Origin: Limisphaerales bacterium
GTDB lineage: Bacteria; Verrucomicrobiota; Verrucomicrobiia; Limisphaerales; UBA11358
DNA: 32,162 bases
Direction of reading: 5' to 3'
Assembly: GCA_003139955.1 (NCBI GenBank)
Contig: PLHK01000099.1
Location: 8,848 to 41,009, forward strand
Of this stretch, positions 1-6,700 are shown piece after piece. Below the pieces are notes generated by a model. That model saw only the letters and a list, made by a program, of their open reading frames with translations, did not search any database and was not told where the DNA came from. Position numbers and translations under genes: made by a program. Positions within the stretch are counted from its first letter, which is position 1; each line of letters begins with the position of its first letter.

Positions 1-551
1 CGCGACTGGTTGATCATCGTGTCCACGCCAATCGTGGTCTTGCCCGTCGAACGGTCACCGATGATAAGCTCGCGCTGACCGCGACCGATCGGGATCATCG
101 CGTCAATCGCCATGATGCCCGTCTGTAATGGCTGACTCACGGATTTGCGTTTGATGATGCCGGGCGCAATTTTTTCCACGGGATAAAACGCCTCGTTCTT
201 GATCGGACCTTTGCCATCGAGCGGCTGGCCGAGCGCGTTGACGACGCGGCCGAGCAGACCTTTTCCGACCGGCACTTGCAACAGTTTTCCTGTCGTGCGG
301 ACTTCGCGGCCCTCTTTGATCTCGGTGTAATCGCCGAGAATGATCGCGCCGACTTCGGTCTCTTCGAGGTTGAGCGCGATGCCCGTGATGCCGTCGCCGA
401 AATCAAGCATCTCGTTCAACATCGCGTCGGTCAGGCCTTCGATCTTCGCCACGCCGTCGCCGATTTCGCGGACGATGCCGACGTTTTGTTTCGCCGTCGC
501 GGTCTTCGCGCTCGTGATCTGGGCTTCAATTTCCTGTAACAGGTTACTCAT
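1..551 (-). CDS. atpA: F1Fo ATP synthase subunit alpha (partial, 3' end beyond the window)
   Basis: This is the first 183 codons of the alpha subunit of F1, the non-catalytic nucleotide-binding partner of beta in the alpha3beta3 head. The protein begins [12 protein letters not shown] and shows the beta-barrel N-domain ([14 protein letters not shown]), then [36 protein letters not shown] and the P-loop GDRSTGKT near residues 167-174. Most alpha subunits carry Gln where this one has Ser (TCG codon at 48-50). The ATG at 549-551 lies 8 bp after the atpH stop with no clear Shine-Dalgarno. The frame runs open to base 1, so the catalytic-interface arginine and C-domain are not visible. The gene is the last visible member of atpB-E-F-H-A and gamma, beta and epsilon should follow to the left. 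Confidence 0.97.
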   Translation of the reverse strand, partial: MSNLLQEIEAQITSAKTATAKQNVGIVREIGDGVAKIEGLTDAMLNEMLDFGDGITGIALNLEETEVGAIILGDYTEIKEGREVRTTGKLLQVPVGKGLLGRVVNALGQPLDGKGPIKNEAFYPVEKIAPGIIKRKSVSQPLQTGIMAIDAMIPIGRGQRELIIGDRSTGKTTIGVDTMINQS

Positions 552-559
552 AAATTTTA

Positions 560-952
560 TTAAAAACTTTGCGCCAACTGGTTCAATTTCGTCTGCACGC
601 TGCCGTCGTAAAGATCGCTGCCCACCTGAATGCGCAGGCCGCCGAGCAGCGCGGGATTCTGGCCGAACACGATGTTCACGCCGTCGCCGTAAATTTTTTT
701 GATGCGGTTCGTCACGTCGTTTTGCAAATCGGCGGGCAATGGCAGCGCGCTTTCCACGCGCGCGGCGCGGCGTTCCAAATCCAGTTTCACCAGCCGGTGC
801 AAACGCGACAAAATCTCAACGTAGCCGCGTGGCTTTTTTTCGGACAACAGCGAAACCGTCTGCCGGACGCGATTTTCGTCCAGCAGATTATTCACCTGAC
901 AATCACGAAATAATTGCCGGGCGTCGCGTTGTGCTTGTTTGGAAATTTTCAT
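560..952 (-). CDS. atpH: F1Fo ATP synthase subunit delta
   Basis: Delta subunit (OSCP type), which clamps the b stalk to the top of the F1 head. The C-terminal signature is clear: [20 protein letters not shown] followed by [12 protein letters not shown], the usual 'GG..(I/V)..GD...DGS' region. I chose the ATG at 950-952 ([15 protein letters not shown]), which gives 130 aa. That is short beside the roughly 175-180 aa of typical delta, and the missing part is in the N-terminal helical domain. The longer open frame to 1045 reads through a palindromic intergenic element and into atpF, so I reject it. The start is 3 nt from the end of that element (956-1006), which leaves no obvious Shine-Dalgarno. 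Confidence 0.92.
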   Translation of the reverse strand: MKISKQAQRDARQLFRDCQVNNLLDENRVRQTVSLLSEKKPRGYVEILSRLHRLVKLDLERRAARVESALPLPADLQNDVTNRIKKIYGDGVNIVFGQNPALLGGLRIQVGSDLYDGSVQTKLNQLAQSF

Positions 953-955
953 TTT

Positions 956-1006
956 TGTAGAGTTGGCGCTTTGCGCCAATTGTCGTCTCAAAGAGCCGAC
1001 ACTACA
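956..1006. repeat. 51-bp palindromic element with three-way-junction potential between atpF and atpH
   Basis: The element has outer arms TGTAG (956-960) and CTACA (1002-1006). They enclose two hairpins: TTGGCGC-ttt-GCGCCAA (963-979) and GTCG-t-CTC-aaa-GAG-c-CGAC (982-1000). Together they can fold as a compact three-way junction in RNA or DNA. It fills almost all of the 58 bp between the atpF stop and the atpH start. I recall similar intergenic palindromes in Verrucomicrobia but see only one copy here, so its status as a dispersed repeat is an inference. Confidence 0.7.
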
Positions 1007-1010
1007 TATT

Positions 1011-1499
1011 TTATGCCGCCAGTTGTTTTTCCGTTTCCTCGGCAAGCCGGCGCTGGTCTTCCGGCGTGAGAATTTTTCCGGTGACCGTCGCCGTGGTTTG
1101 CACCACGAGCCGTCCGACTTCGCGTTTCAATTCAGCCAGCATCTGGGAATGTTCCTGCGCCGCGGCCTCGCGCGCCTTGACGACGATCTGTTCCGCAGAG
1201 GCGATGGCCTTCTGCGTTTCCGTTTCGCGCACGCGCGCGGCGGCCTGCCGCGCCTCGTCAATCAGCTTGTTCGCCTTGTCGCCGGCGTCGGCCAGAATTT
1301 TCTGGCGTTCCACTTCGGTGCGCGCGATGTCACCCTGGATTTTTTCGGCGTTGGCGACAGCTTCGGCGATTTTCTGTTTGCGCGCTTCGAGCATGGCGAA
1401 AATCGGCCCGTAGGCGTATTTCCACAGCACGAAAAAAACGACAGAAAAACTGATTGTCTGCGCAATCAGAATCCGCCAGTCAATGCCTAGTTTGTCCAT
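1011..1499 (-). CDS. atpF: F1Fo ATP synthase subunit b
   Basis: Subunit b forms the peripheral stalk that holds the F1 head against the Fo a subunit. The 162-aa protein has one N-terminal membrane helix (about residues 9-26, LIAQTISFSVVFFVLWKYAY). It continues with a long charged, Ala-rich coiled coil (EARKQKIAEAVANAEKI and onward) and a C-terminal region LVVQTTATVTGKILTPEDQ typical of the delta-binding end. Length matches the family (about 156-170 aa). It begins 7 bp after the atpE stop. No second b or b' gene is present, so the stalk is presumably a b2 homodimer. Confidence 0.96.
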   Translation of the reverse strand: MDKLGIDWRILIAQTISFSVVFFVLWKYAYGPIFAMLEARKQKIAEAVANAEKIQGDIARTEVERQKILADAGDKANKLIDEARQAAARVRETETQKAIASAEQIVVKAREAAAQEHSQMLAELKREVGRLVVQTTATVTGKILTPEDQRRLAEETEKQLAA

Positions 1500-1506
1500 A
1501 ACCGGA

Positions 1507-1725
1507 TTATTTCACGACAAGCCACGCGATAACCGCCCAGCCTTCGGCAAGCGCGATGCCGACGAACATGAACGTCAAAATTTTGCCAAACATTCCGGGA
1601 TTGCGCGCCATGGCGGTAACGCCGCCGGCGGTGGCGATGCCGATGCCGATAGCCGCGCCGCCAAAGGCGAGACCGATGTGGACGTTGCCTTGAATTACAG
1701 GAGCAATTGTATCTGCTAACATCAT
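1507..1725 (-). CDS. atpE: F1Fo ATP synthase subunit c (proton ring)
   Basis: This 72-aa hairpin proteolipid builds the rotating Fo ring. Helix 1 carries the small-residue motif FGGAAIGIGIATAGG, the polar loop is ARNP, and helix 2 contains the ion-carrying Glu61 in GIALAEGWAVIAW. Aligned by eye to Na+-type c subunits, the Gln of helix 1 is Ile and the residues after the key Glu are Gly-Trp instead of Ser-Thr. The ring therefore looks H+-coupled. The start is ATGATG at 1725/1722, and I used the first ATG. A longer frame to 1887 overlaps atpB and is rejected. A 71-bp AT-rich leader precedes the gene. Confidence 0.95.
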   Translation of the reverse strand: MMLADTIAPVIQGNVHIGLAFGGAAIGIGIATAGGVTAMARNPGMFGKILTFMFVGIALAEGWAVIAWLVVK

Positions 1726-1796
1726 AACTTTTTTTCTGGTTGGTTTTGGTTGTCGCAGCCGTTTTATTGTAACGCGACTGCAAATTTTAATTAAAT
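1726..1796 (-). promoter_or_regulatory. AT-rich leader between atpB and atpE
   Basis: This 71-bp spacer is the longest one in the operon without a recognised element. On the coding strand it begins with the near-palindrome AAATTTAATTAAAATTT. A weak GTCGC/GCGAC hairpin follows, then an A-rich run just before ATGATG. By analogy with the U-rich enhancer upstream of E. coli atpE it could raise translation of the multi-copy c subunit. Only the composition and position are seen; the function is inferred. Confidence 0.3.
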
Positions 1797-2759
1797 TTAA
1801 TGGCCGTGTTCTTCTTCCGTGTGCGTGCAAAGCGTGCCGACAAATGCGACGACGAGCATCGCGAACACAAACGCCTGCACGACGCATACGAACGTTTCGT
1901 AAAAATACATTCCCGACGAAAGGATGATTGACCAGAACAACGATTTGCCGTGAAAAATCATGTCCAAAATGCTTTCACCGGCAAAAACATTTCCGTAAAG
2001 CCGCATCGCCAGCGCGACCGGCCGCGCAAAGCCGACGGAAAGCAATTCCATCGCGCCAATGAAAAGAAATAACAGAAAAAACAGCGGATACAACAATTTG
2101 CTCGTCTCCATTTTCACGCCAAAAATGTGCTTGGCCAGTCCCCAGACGCCGTTGTAACGCACCGCCCAAAAAAGGCTCATCAACAAAAAAATTGTCGCCA
2201 TCACGATCGTGAGATTTGCGTCCGTCGTCGGCGGACGAAACAGCGGCGTGAACGAATTGTCCGGCCCGAAAAATCCGATGCTGCCGACGCCCGGAACCAA
2301 ATCCATTAGATTTGAGATGACGATGAAAATAAAAAATGTCGTTGCGAACGGAAAAACCCAGCGCGTGACGCGCTTGTCCAAAATGTCGCCGATCAAACTT
2401 TCCCAGCCCTCGACCATCGCTTCGAGCACATTCTGCATTCCCGATGGAATTTCTTTGATGTTTTTCCAAGTGCTGACGCGCACGACGATTAAAATGATCG
2501 CCGCCACAATCCAAGTGCAAATCATCGAGTTTGTAATTGGCAAACCAATCACATGAAAAACTGCGGGCGCAGCGGAAGGAACCGCTTCATCCGCCGGTGC
2601 GGCGCTAGATGCCGGCGCGATAGAATTTGCCGCCGGTGGCGAAGACGGCTGCGCATTCAAACTCGCCGTGAACATCGCGGCGAAAAATACGCAGACTAAA
2701 AAGATTTTGCTGAATGACTTCAATGTAAAAAATAACTTCTGACGACACCAATTGCTCAA
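1797..2759 (-). CDS. atpB: F1Fo ATP synthase subunit a
   Basis: Subunit a of Fo supplies the proton half-channels. The essential arginine is Arg253 in ALAMRLYGNVFAGE, and Gln295 in VVQAFVFAMLVVAF matches the conserved last-helix glutamine. Several membrane helices follow from about residue 80. The N-terminus is unusual. A hydrophobic signal-like segment (FLVCVFFAAMFTASLNA, about 20-36) is followed by an Ala/Pro/Ser-rich stretch to about residue 67 before the conserved part. The C-terminus is His/Glu-rich (HTEEEHGH). The start is uncertain: the TTG at 2757-2759 is used here, while a second TTG at 2721-2723 would give a classic short signal-peptide n-region (MKSFSK). There is no atpI or other cistron between this gene and the upstream palindromes. 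Confidence 0.94.
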   Translation of the reverse strand: MSNWCRQKLFFTLKSFSKIFLVCVFFAAMFTASLNAQPSSPPAANSIAPASSAAPADEAVPSAAPAVFHVIGLPITNSMICTWIVAAIILIVVRVSTWKNIKEIPSGMQNVLEAMVEGWESLIGDILDKRVTRWVFPFATTFFIFIVISNLMDLVPGVGSIGFFGPDNSFTPLFRPPTTDANLTIVMATIFLLMSLFWAVRYNGVWGLAKHIFGVKMETSKLLYPLFFLLFLFIGAMELLSVGFARPVALAMRLYGNVFAGESILDMIFHGKSLFWSIILSSGMYFYETFVCVVQAFVFAMLVVAFVGTLCTHTEEEHGH

Positions 2760-2792
2760 TTAACCAAACCAATTGTGGGTTTGAGAATTGGA

Positions 2793-2821
2793 AGTTTGCC
2801 TCATCGTGAAAAATTTCACAA
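2793..2821 (-). promoter_or_regulatory. Candidate atp promoter with overlapping Rex-like operator
   Basis: At 2804-2821 the plus strand reads TCGTGAA-AAAT-TTCACAA. This differs at one position from the TTGTGAA-N4-TTCACAA site bound by Rex, the NADH/NAD+-sensing repressor. On the minus strand the half-site TTGTGA (2821-2816) can serve as a -35. With a 17-bp spacer it leads to a weak -10, CAAACT (2798-2793), about 35-70 bp upstream of the candidate atpB starts. The inverted repeat is seen directly. The link to Rex comes from the family consensus. No rex gene lies in this window. Confidence 0.5.
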
Positions 2822-2893
2822 GCACTTTTTTGGAAAATTTTGGATTGGTTTTTTTCGGCTTTCGTCAGAAAGCCCGAAAATTCAGCAGTGACG

Positions 2894-2961
2894 CAATTTG
2901 TTTTTTTGGTGGGGCGAGCGTCCTCGCGAGCCGGCTCGTTCGTAGCCTCGCCACCAAATTG
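2894..2961. repeat. Long GC-rich imperfect palindrome upstream of the atp promoter
   Basis: Nested arms are visible. CAATTT (2894-2899) pairs with AAATTG (2956-2961). GGTGG(GG)CGAG (2908-2918) pairs with CTCGCCACC (2947-2955). The centre contains the perfect 12-mer palindrome CGAGCCGGCTCG (2927-2938). A T-run at 2901-2907 interrupts the left arm. The element lies between the gluQ stop and the atp promoter, so it could end gluQ transcription or be a small non-coding mobile palindrome. Only one copy is present in this window. Confidence 0.6.
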
Positions 2962-3012
2962 AACGATTGCCAAAATTTATTTTGAAAAGCGCTGTGCACT
3001 ATCAGATTGCCG

Positions 3013-3861
3013 CTACGTCGAGATGAAAAACTTTTGCCGCAACGATTCCGGCGTTTCGCCGAGTTCGCGCAATTTCCGCAGACTCAAGGCGTCGTGTCGC
3101 TTGGCCAGCCGCTCGCCTTTTTTGTCCAGCATCAGCGCGCAATGAAAAAATTTCGGCGGCGTCAAACCGAGCGCGCGATAAATTAAAATCTGCCGCGCGG
3201 TGCTGACCAACAAATCCGCACCGCGCACGACTTCGGAAATTTCCATCGCCGCATCGTCCGCGACACACGCGAGTTGATACGCCGGAACGTCGTCGTGCCG
3301 CCAGACGACAAAATCGCCAAAATCTTTTCCGGCAACGAATTTTTGTTCGCCAGAATTTCCGTCTTCGAAGGAGATCGTCTCGCCGTCGGGAACGCGGAAG
3401 CGCCAGCTTAACTTCCGATTTCCGATTTCCGACTCCCGATTTTGCCGGCACGTTCCGGGATAAATCGGCTCGTCATCGTCGTTCGCGTGTGGCGCGCGCG
3501 TGGCGGCCAGAATGTCCTTGCGCGAGCAGGTGCAGGGATAGATAAAATTTCCGGCGCGCAAATTTTCCAGCGCGGCGCGATAGAAGTTCATCCGCTCGCT
3601 TTGATTGTATGGCGCAAATTTTCCGCCAATGTCCGGGCCTTCGCTCCACTCAAAACCGAACCAGCGCAAATCCTCAAGCATCGCGTCCACGAATTCCATT
3701 TTGAAGCGCGTCGCGTCCAAATCTTCGTTGCGTAAAATCAGTTCGCCACCGTTTGCTTTTGCGCGTTGCTGCGCGACCCAAAACGTCCGCGCGTGGCCGA
3801 GGTGCAAATAACCCGTCGGCGATGGCGCGAGGCGTCCGCGATATTTTTCAAAATGGCTCAT
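3013..3861 (-). CDS. gluQ: Glutamyl-queuosine tRNA(Asp) synthetase
   Basis: GluQ is a truncated glutamyl-tRNA synthetase paralogue that attaches glutamate to queuosine at the wobble position of tRNA(Asp). The 282-aa protein has the class I signature HLGH (20-23) and RLAKR in place of KMSKS (251-255). It has the family zinc site Cys110/Cys112/Tyr134/Cys138 (YPCTC ... YPGTC). It lacks the C-terminal anticodon-binding domain, as expected. Residues 141-150 (NRESEIGNRK) are encoded by a tandem heptamer array just after the last zinc ligand. The gene overlaps the RmlD-like gene by 14 bp and ends in TAG, the only intact gene here seen to do so. Confidence 0.93.
   Translation of the reverse strand: MSHFEKYRGRLAPSPTGYLHLGHARTFWVAQQRAKANGGELILRNEDLDATRFKMEFVDAMLEDLRWFGFEWSEGPDIGGKFAPYNQSERMNFYRAALENLRAGNFIYPCTCSRKDILAATRAPHANDDDEPIYPGTCRQNRESEIGNRKLSWRFRVPDGETISFEDGNSGEQKFVAGKDFGDFVVWRHDDVPAYQLACVADDAAMEISEVVRGADLLVSTARQILIYRALGLTPPKFFHCALMLDKKGERLAKRHDALSLRKLRELGETPESLRQKFFIST
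3413..3440 (-). repeat. Heptamer array inside gluQ
   Basis: Four 7-bp units run across 3413-3440 on the plus strand (TTCCGAT, TTCCGAT, TTCCGAC, TCCCGAT). On the coding strand these read as GAAATCG-type heptads. They encode the polar stretch NRESEIGNRK without a stop. They share period and shape with arrays at 13211, 17496, 19141 and 22418. Confidence 0.85.
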
Positions 3862-4735
3862 TGGGATTTTTCACCAGCCATTCGCTCAAACCCGGCAACG
3901 GCGCGGACAAAGATTTTTGCACTTTGGAAATGTCCAGCGACGTGTCCAACGCGCGCGGCGGGCCGGGGAAATCCTTGGCCAAGCCGGATTTGATTTTTGT
4001 CTTAATTTCCGGCCAGCGTTTGATCAGCAGTTCGCCGATTTGCAGACGCGACAATTTTTCCGCGCCCGCGACATGAAAAATTCCTACAAGGTTTTTTTGT
4101 GCGAGCTCCCAAACCGCGCGCGCCGTTTCGACCGCCGGAATCGGGTTGCGAAATTCATCGGTGAACAGCGTCATCCCCTGCTCCGCCGACTGCAACGCGC
4201 GGCGCAAGTGCTCGTTGAATGCACGGTTGCCAGAGGGCGACGCGCCGCCGTTGAGCGACGTGCGGATGACGAGGTGGCGTGGATTTTTCAGGACGACGGC
4301 TTCCGCCGCCAGCTTGGTTTCACCATAGACGTGCAGCGGGTTCGCCATGTCTGTCTCGGCATAATTTCCTTTGCGCCCGTCAAAAACAAGATCGGTAGAG
4401 AAAAATATGAACGGAATTTCCGCCGCCAGTTCTGCGAGCAACTGTGTTAACTCCACATTCACGCGCCGGGCGAGCGCGGGATTTTTTTGCGCGTCGGCCA
4501 CGGTGGAGATCGCGGCGCAATGGATGACAATCTGCGGCTGATCATTTTTAAATTCACGGCGGATGGCGGCGAAGTCAAGCAAATCAAAATCCGCGCGCGT
4601 TAGGGCCCGCACGCGCCAGCGCGGGGCAAACTGTGGCGCGGTCTGGACAAGGTAATTTCCAATCAGCCCATTCGCGCCGGTGATCCACGCGAGCGGTTCA
4701 GTCAACGAGCCGCTTAGTGAGATTGCCATACGCAT
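3848..4735 (-). CDS. RmlD-like NAD(P)-dependent sugar-nucleotide reductase (extended SDR)
   Basis: An extended short-chain dehydrogenase of the dTDP-4-dehydrorhamnose reductase (RmlD) type. It shows the Rossmann motif TGANGLIG near the N-terminus, an HCAAIS segment, FFSTDLVFDG, and the catalytic YGETK with an upstream Ser/Thr. The C-terminal part (GIFHVAGAEKLSRLQIGELL) resembles the substrate domain. No rmlA, B or C gene is nearby, so the true substrate is unknown. It overlaps its neighbours on both sides (38 bp with the amidase, 14 bp with gluQ). The ATG at 4735 adds about 10 residues. A TTG at 4703-4705, overlapping the upstream TGA, would place the Rossmann motif nearer the start as is usual. 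Confidence 0.8.
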   Translation of the reverse strand: MRMAISLSGSLTEPLAWITGANGLIGNYLVQTAPQFAPRWRVRALTRADFDLLDFAAIRREFKNDQPQIVIHCAAISTVADAQKNPALARRVNVELTQLLAELAAEIPFIFFSTDLVFDGRKGNYAETDMANPLHVYGETKLAAEAVVLKNPRHLVIRTSLNGGASPSGNRAFNEHLRRALQSAEQGMTLFTDEFRNPIPAVETARAVWELAQKNLVGIFHVAGAEKLSRLQIGELLIKRWPEIKTKIKSGLAKDFPGPPRALDTSLDISKVQKSLSAPLPGLSEWLVKNPNEPF

Positions 4736-5597
4736 CTATCCGGCGATCGCGCAGGAACGGCCAGTGCGTGCGCGTCACGTCCACTTTGGCGAGGTCAACG
4801 GGCACGATCAAAATTTCTTCCTTGTTCGTCGAGGCCTTCGCCAGAATTTCGCCGGACGTGCCGGCCACGAAACTTTGGCCCCAGAATTCCAAGCCGTCGC
4901 CGCCGACGGCCTTGATGACTTCGTGGCCGATGCGGTTAATGGAAGCGACGAAGCAGCCGTTGGCCACGGCATGTGAGCGCTGGATGGTTTCCCACGCGTT
5001 ATGCTGGCGTTCGCCGTATTCTTTTTTTTCGCTCGGATGCCAGCCGATGGCCGTCGGATAAAATAAAATTTGCGCGCCCTGCATCGCCGTGAGGCGCGCG
5101 GCTTCGGGATACCATTGATCCCAGCAGATCAGCACGCCGATTTTGCCGTAGCGCGTGTTCCAGGTTTTGAAACCGAGGTCGCCGGGCGTAAAATAAAATT
5201 TTTCGTAGAACAACGGGTCATCGGGAATGTGCATCTTGCGGTAGATGCCCAGCAGCGAACCATCAGCGTCAATGATCGCGGCGGTGTTGTGATAAACGCC
5301 GGCGGCGCGTTTCTCGAACAGCGAGGCGATGATGACGACTTTATGTTTCTTGGCGAGTTTGCGGAAAGCGTCCGTCGTCGGGCCGGGAATTTTTTCGGCC
5401 AGTTCAAAATGCTTGTGGTCTTCGCTCTGGCAAAAATATTGCGAGCGGAACAGTTCCTGCGTGCAGATGATCTGCGCGCCGCTCTTCGCGGCGCGTTCGA
5501 TGAGCGCGACCGTTTTCTTGAGATTCGCGTCCGGATTTGTGGAAGCATCTGTTTGGATGAGGCCGAGCTGGATGACGGACGAGGCGGGATGTTTCAT
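4698..5597 (-). CDS. aguB: N-carbamoylputrescine amidase (nitrilase superfamily)
   Basis: This carbon-nitrogen hydrolase converts N-carbamoylputrescine to putrescine, CO2 and ammonia in the agmatine route to polyamines. The Glu-Lys-Cys triad is visible: Glu48 in CTQELF, Lys121 in YRKMHIPDD and Cys158 in LICWDQWYPEAA. The segments FFYP-like ILFYPTAIGWHP and HAVANGCFVASINRIG match the AguB subgroup more than generic omega-amidases. The 299-aa length is typical. The agmatine deiminase partner (aguA) is not in the window. It starts 3 bp from the end of the kinase gene and runs into the RmlD-like gene, so the three probably share a transcript. Confidence 0.88.
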   Translation of the reverse strand: MKHPASSVIQLGLIQTDASTNPDANLKKTVALIERAAKSGAQIICTQELFRSQYFCQSEDHKHFELAEKIPGPTTDAFRKLAKKHKVVIIASLFEKRAAGVYHNTAAIIDADGSLLGIYRKMHIPDDPLFYEKFYFTPGDLGFKTWNTRYGKIGVLICWDQWYPEAARLTAMQGAQILFYPTAIGWHPSEKKEYGERQHNAWETIQRSHAVANGCFVASINRIGHEVIKAVGGDGLEFWGQSFVAGTSGEILAKASTNKEEILIVPVDLAKVDVTRTHWPFLRDRRIDAYGNLTKRLVD

Positions 5598-5600
5598 GGA

Positions 5601-6614
5601 TCAATTCTTGGCGGGCTGCGAACGGGCGGTTTCGTCCAAGATGATGGTCTGGCTATGGGCGTCAACACGCGCGGGCTTGACGGGTTCCTGGCCGAACAGT
5701 TCACGGATGAATTTGCCCAGCGTCTCGTTGGTCGGGCCGTAGCCGCCATGATAAATATAATACTCCAGTTCGGTCAGCAACTGGTCGGCGGTGGCGTAAC
5801 GGTGTCCCAAGTCGCGCGCGAGGCAGTGATGCAGGATGTCGTTCAGCTTGTCGTCAATGCGCGGATCGAGCGAATGGAAATCGGGGATCGGCTGCTGCAT
5901 GATGCGGTTGCGCGACTCCTCGGCGGTCGCACCCTTGAAAATATTCCGGCCGAGCAGCAGATGCGCGAGCACGATGCCGGTGGAAAAAATGTCGGAACGC
6001 TTGTCGGTGATCTGGAAATCCGCCTGCTCGGGACTCATGTAATCCGGTTTGCCGGCGACAACTTCGCCTTCCTGATCGGTGAGAAAACCCTTCGCCTTGG
6101 CGATGCCGAAGTCGGTCAACTTCACGTCGCCCTCGAACGCGATCATGATGTTCTTGAAACTCACGTCGCGATGCACGAGGCCGAGCGGCTTGCCATCTTT
6201 GTCGGCTTTGGAATGCGCATAGGCCAGCCCGCGCGCCACGCGGCTGGTGATGAACACCGCGAGTTCCTTGGGCAAAGATCGTTTCCGGTCGGCAAGCTGG
6301 TGCGTGAACTGTTCCAAGTTGACGCCCCGGATCAGTTCCATGGCGATGAAACAAAGGCCGTTCGCCTCGCCGAGATGGTAGGTCTGGACGATGTTCGTGT
6401 GGATCAAGTCGGCAACGAGCTTGGCCTCGCCGACGAAATTATCCATGAACATTTTCTGGCTGCCAAAGTTGGGCCGGATGACTTTAATGGCGACGCGTTT
6501 CACGAAATCACGCGAGCCGTGCTGCTCCGCCTCATACACGATGCCCATGCCACCCTCAAAAATCTTCCGGGTGATTTCATAGCGAAAATCGTTCTGAATG
6601 GTGAAGAGCGCCAC
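5601..6614 (-). CDS. Soluble Ser/Thr protein kinase
   Basis: A Hanks-type (PknB-like) kinase domain fills nearly the whole 337 aa. It shows the glycine loop with EGGMGIVYEAE, the VAIK lysine (Lys44), HRDVSFKN (148-155), DFG (168-170), the GKPDYMSPEQ segment (188-197) and SDIFSTGIVL. No transmembrane helix or extracellular sensor follows; the last 40 residues are a short polar tail. In the catalytic loop the residue two after HRD is Ser where Lys is usual in HRDLKPEN. The HRDVSxxN form also occurs in other bacterial kinases, so activity is plausible. The start is GTG at 6614. The substrate is unknown, and the gene leads a compact minus-strand group. Confidence 0.9.
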   Translation of the reverse strand: MALFTIQNDFRYEITRKIFEGGMGIVYEAEQHGSRDFVKRVAIKVIRPNFGSQKMFMDNFVGEAKLVADLIHTNIVQTYHLGEANGLCFIAMELIRGVNLEQFTHQLADRKRSLPKELAVFITSRVARGLAYAHSKADKDGKPLGLVHRDVSFKNIMIAFEGDVKLTDFGIAKAKGFLTDQEGEVVAGKPDYMSPEQADFQITDKRSDIFSTGIVLAHLLLGRNIFKGATAEESRNRIMQQPIPDFHSLDPRIDDKLNDILHHCLARDLGHRYATADQLLTELEYYIYHGGYGPTNETLGKFIRELFGQEPVKPARVDAHSQTIILDETARSQPAKN

Positions 6615-6700
6615 GCGCGAATGGTCGGAAATTGTCCCGCGATGTCAAGCCCCACGCGCAGGAACGGCCGAAAAAACTTTGATTTTTTTTACTTTTTCGC

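Noticed and set aside
953-1045. Longer N-terminus for atpH
   Set aside because: The added 31 residues come from the palindromic element and the 3' end of atpF and resemble nothing in the delta family.
1507-1725. Na+-coupled c ring
   Set aside because: The helix 1 Gln and the Ser/Thr ligands after the key Glu are absent, so a proton ring is more likely.
2605-2973. A 122-codon minus-strand frame upstream of atpB (possible atpI)
   Set aside because: It overlaps the atpB N-terminus, runs through the GC palindrome and lacks the membrane helices expected of AtpI.
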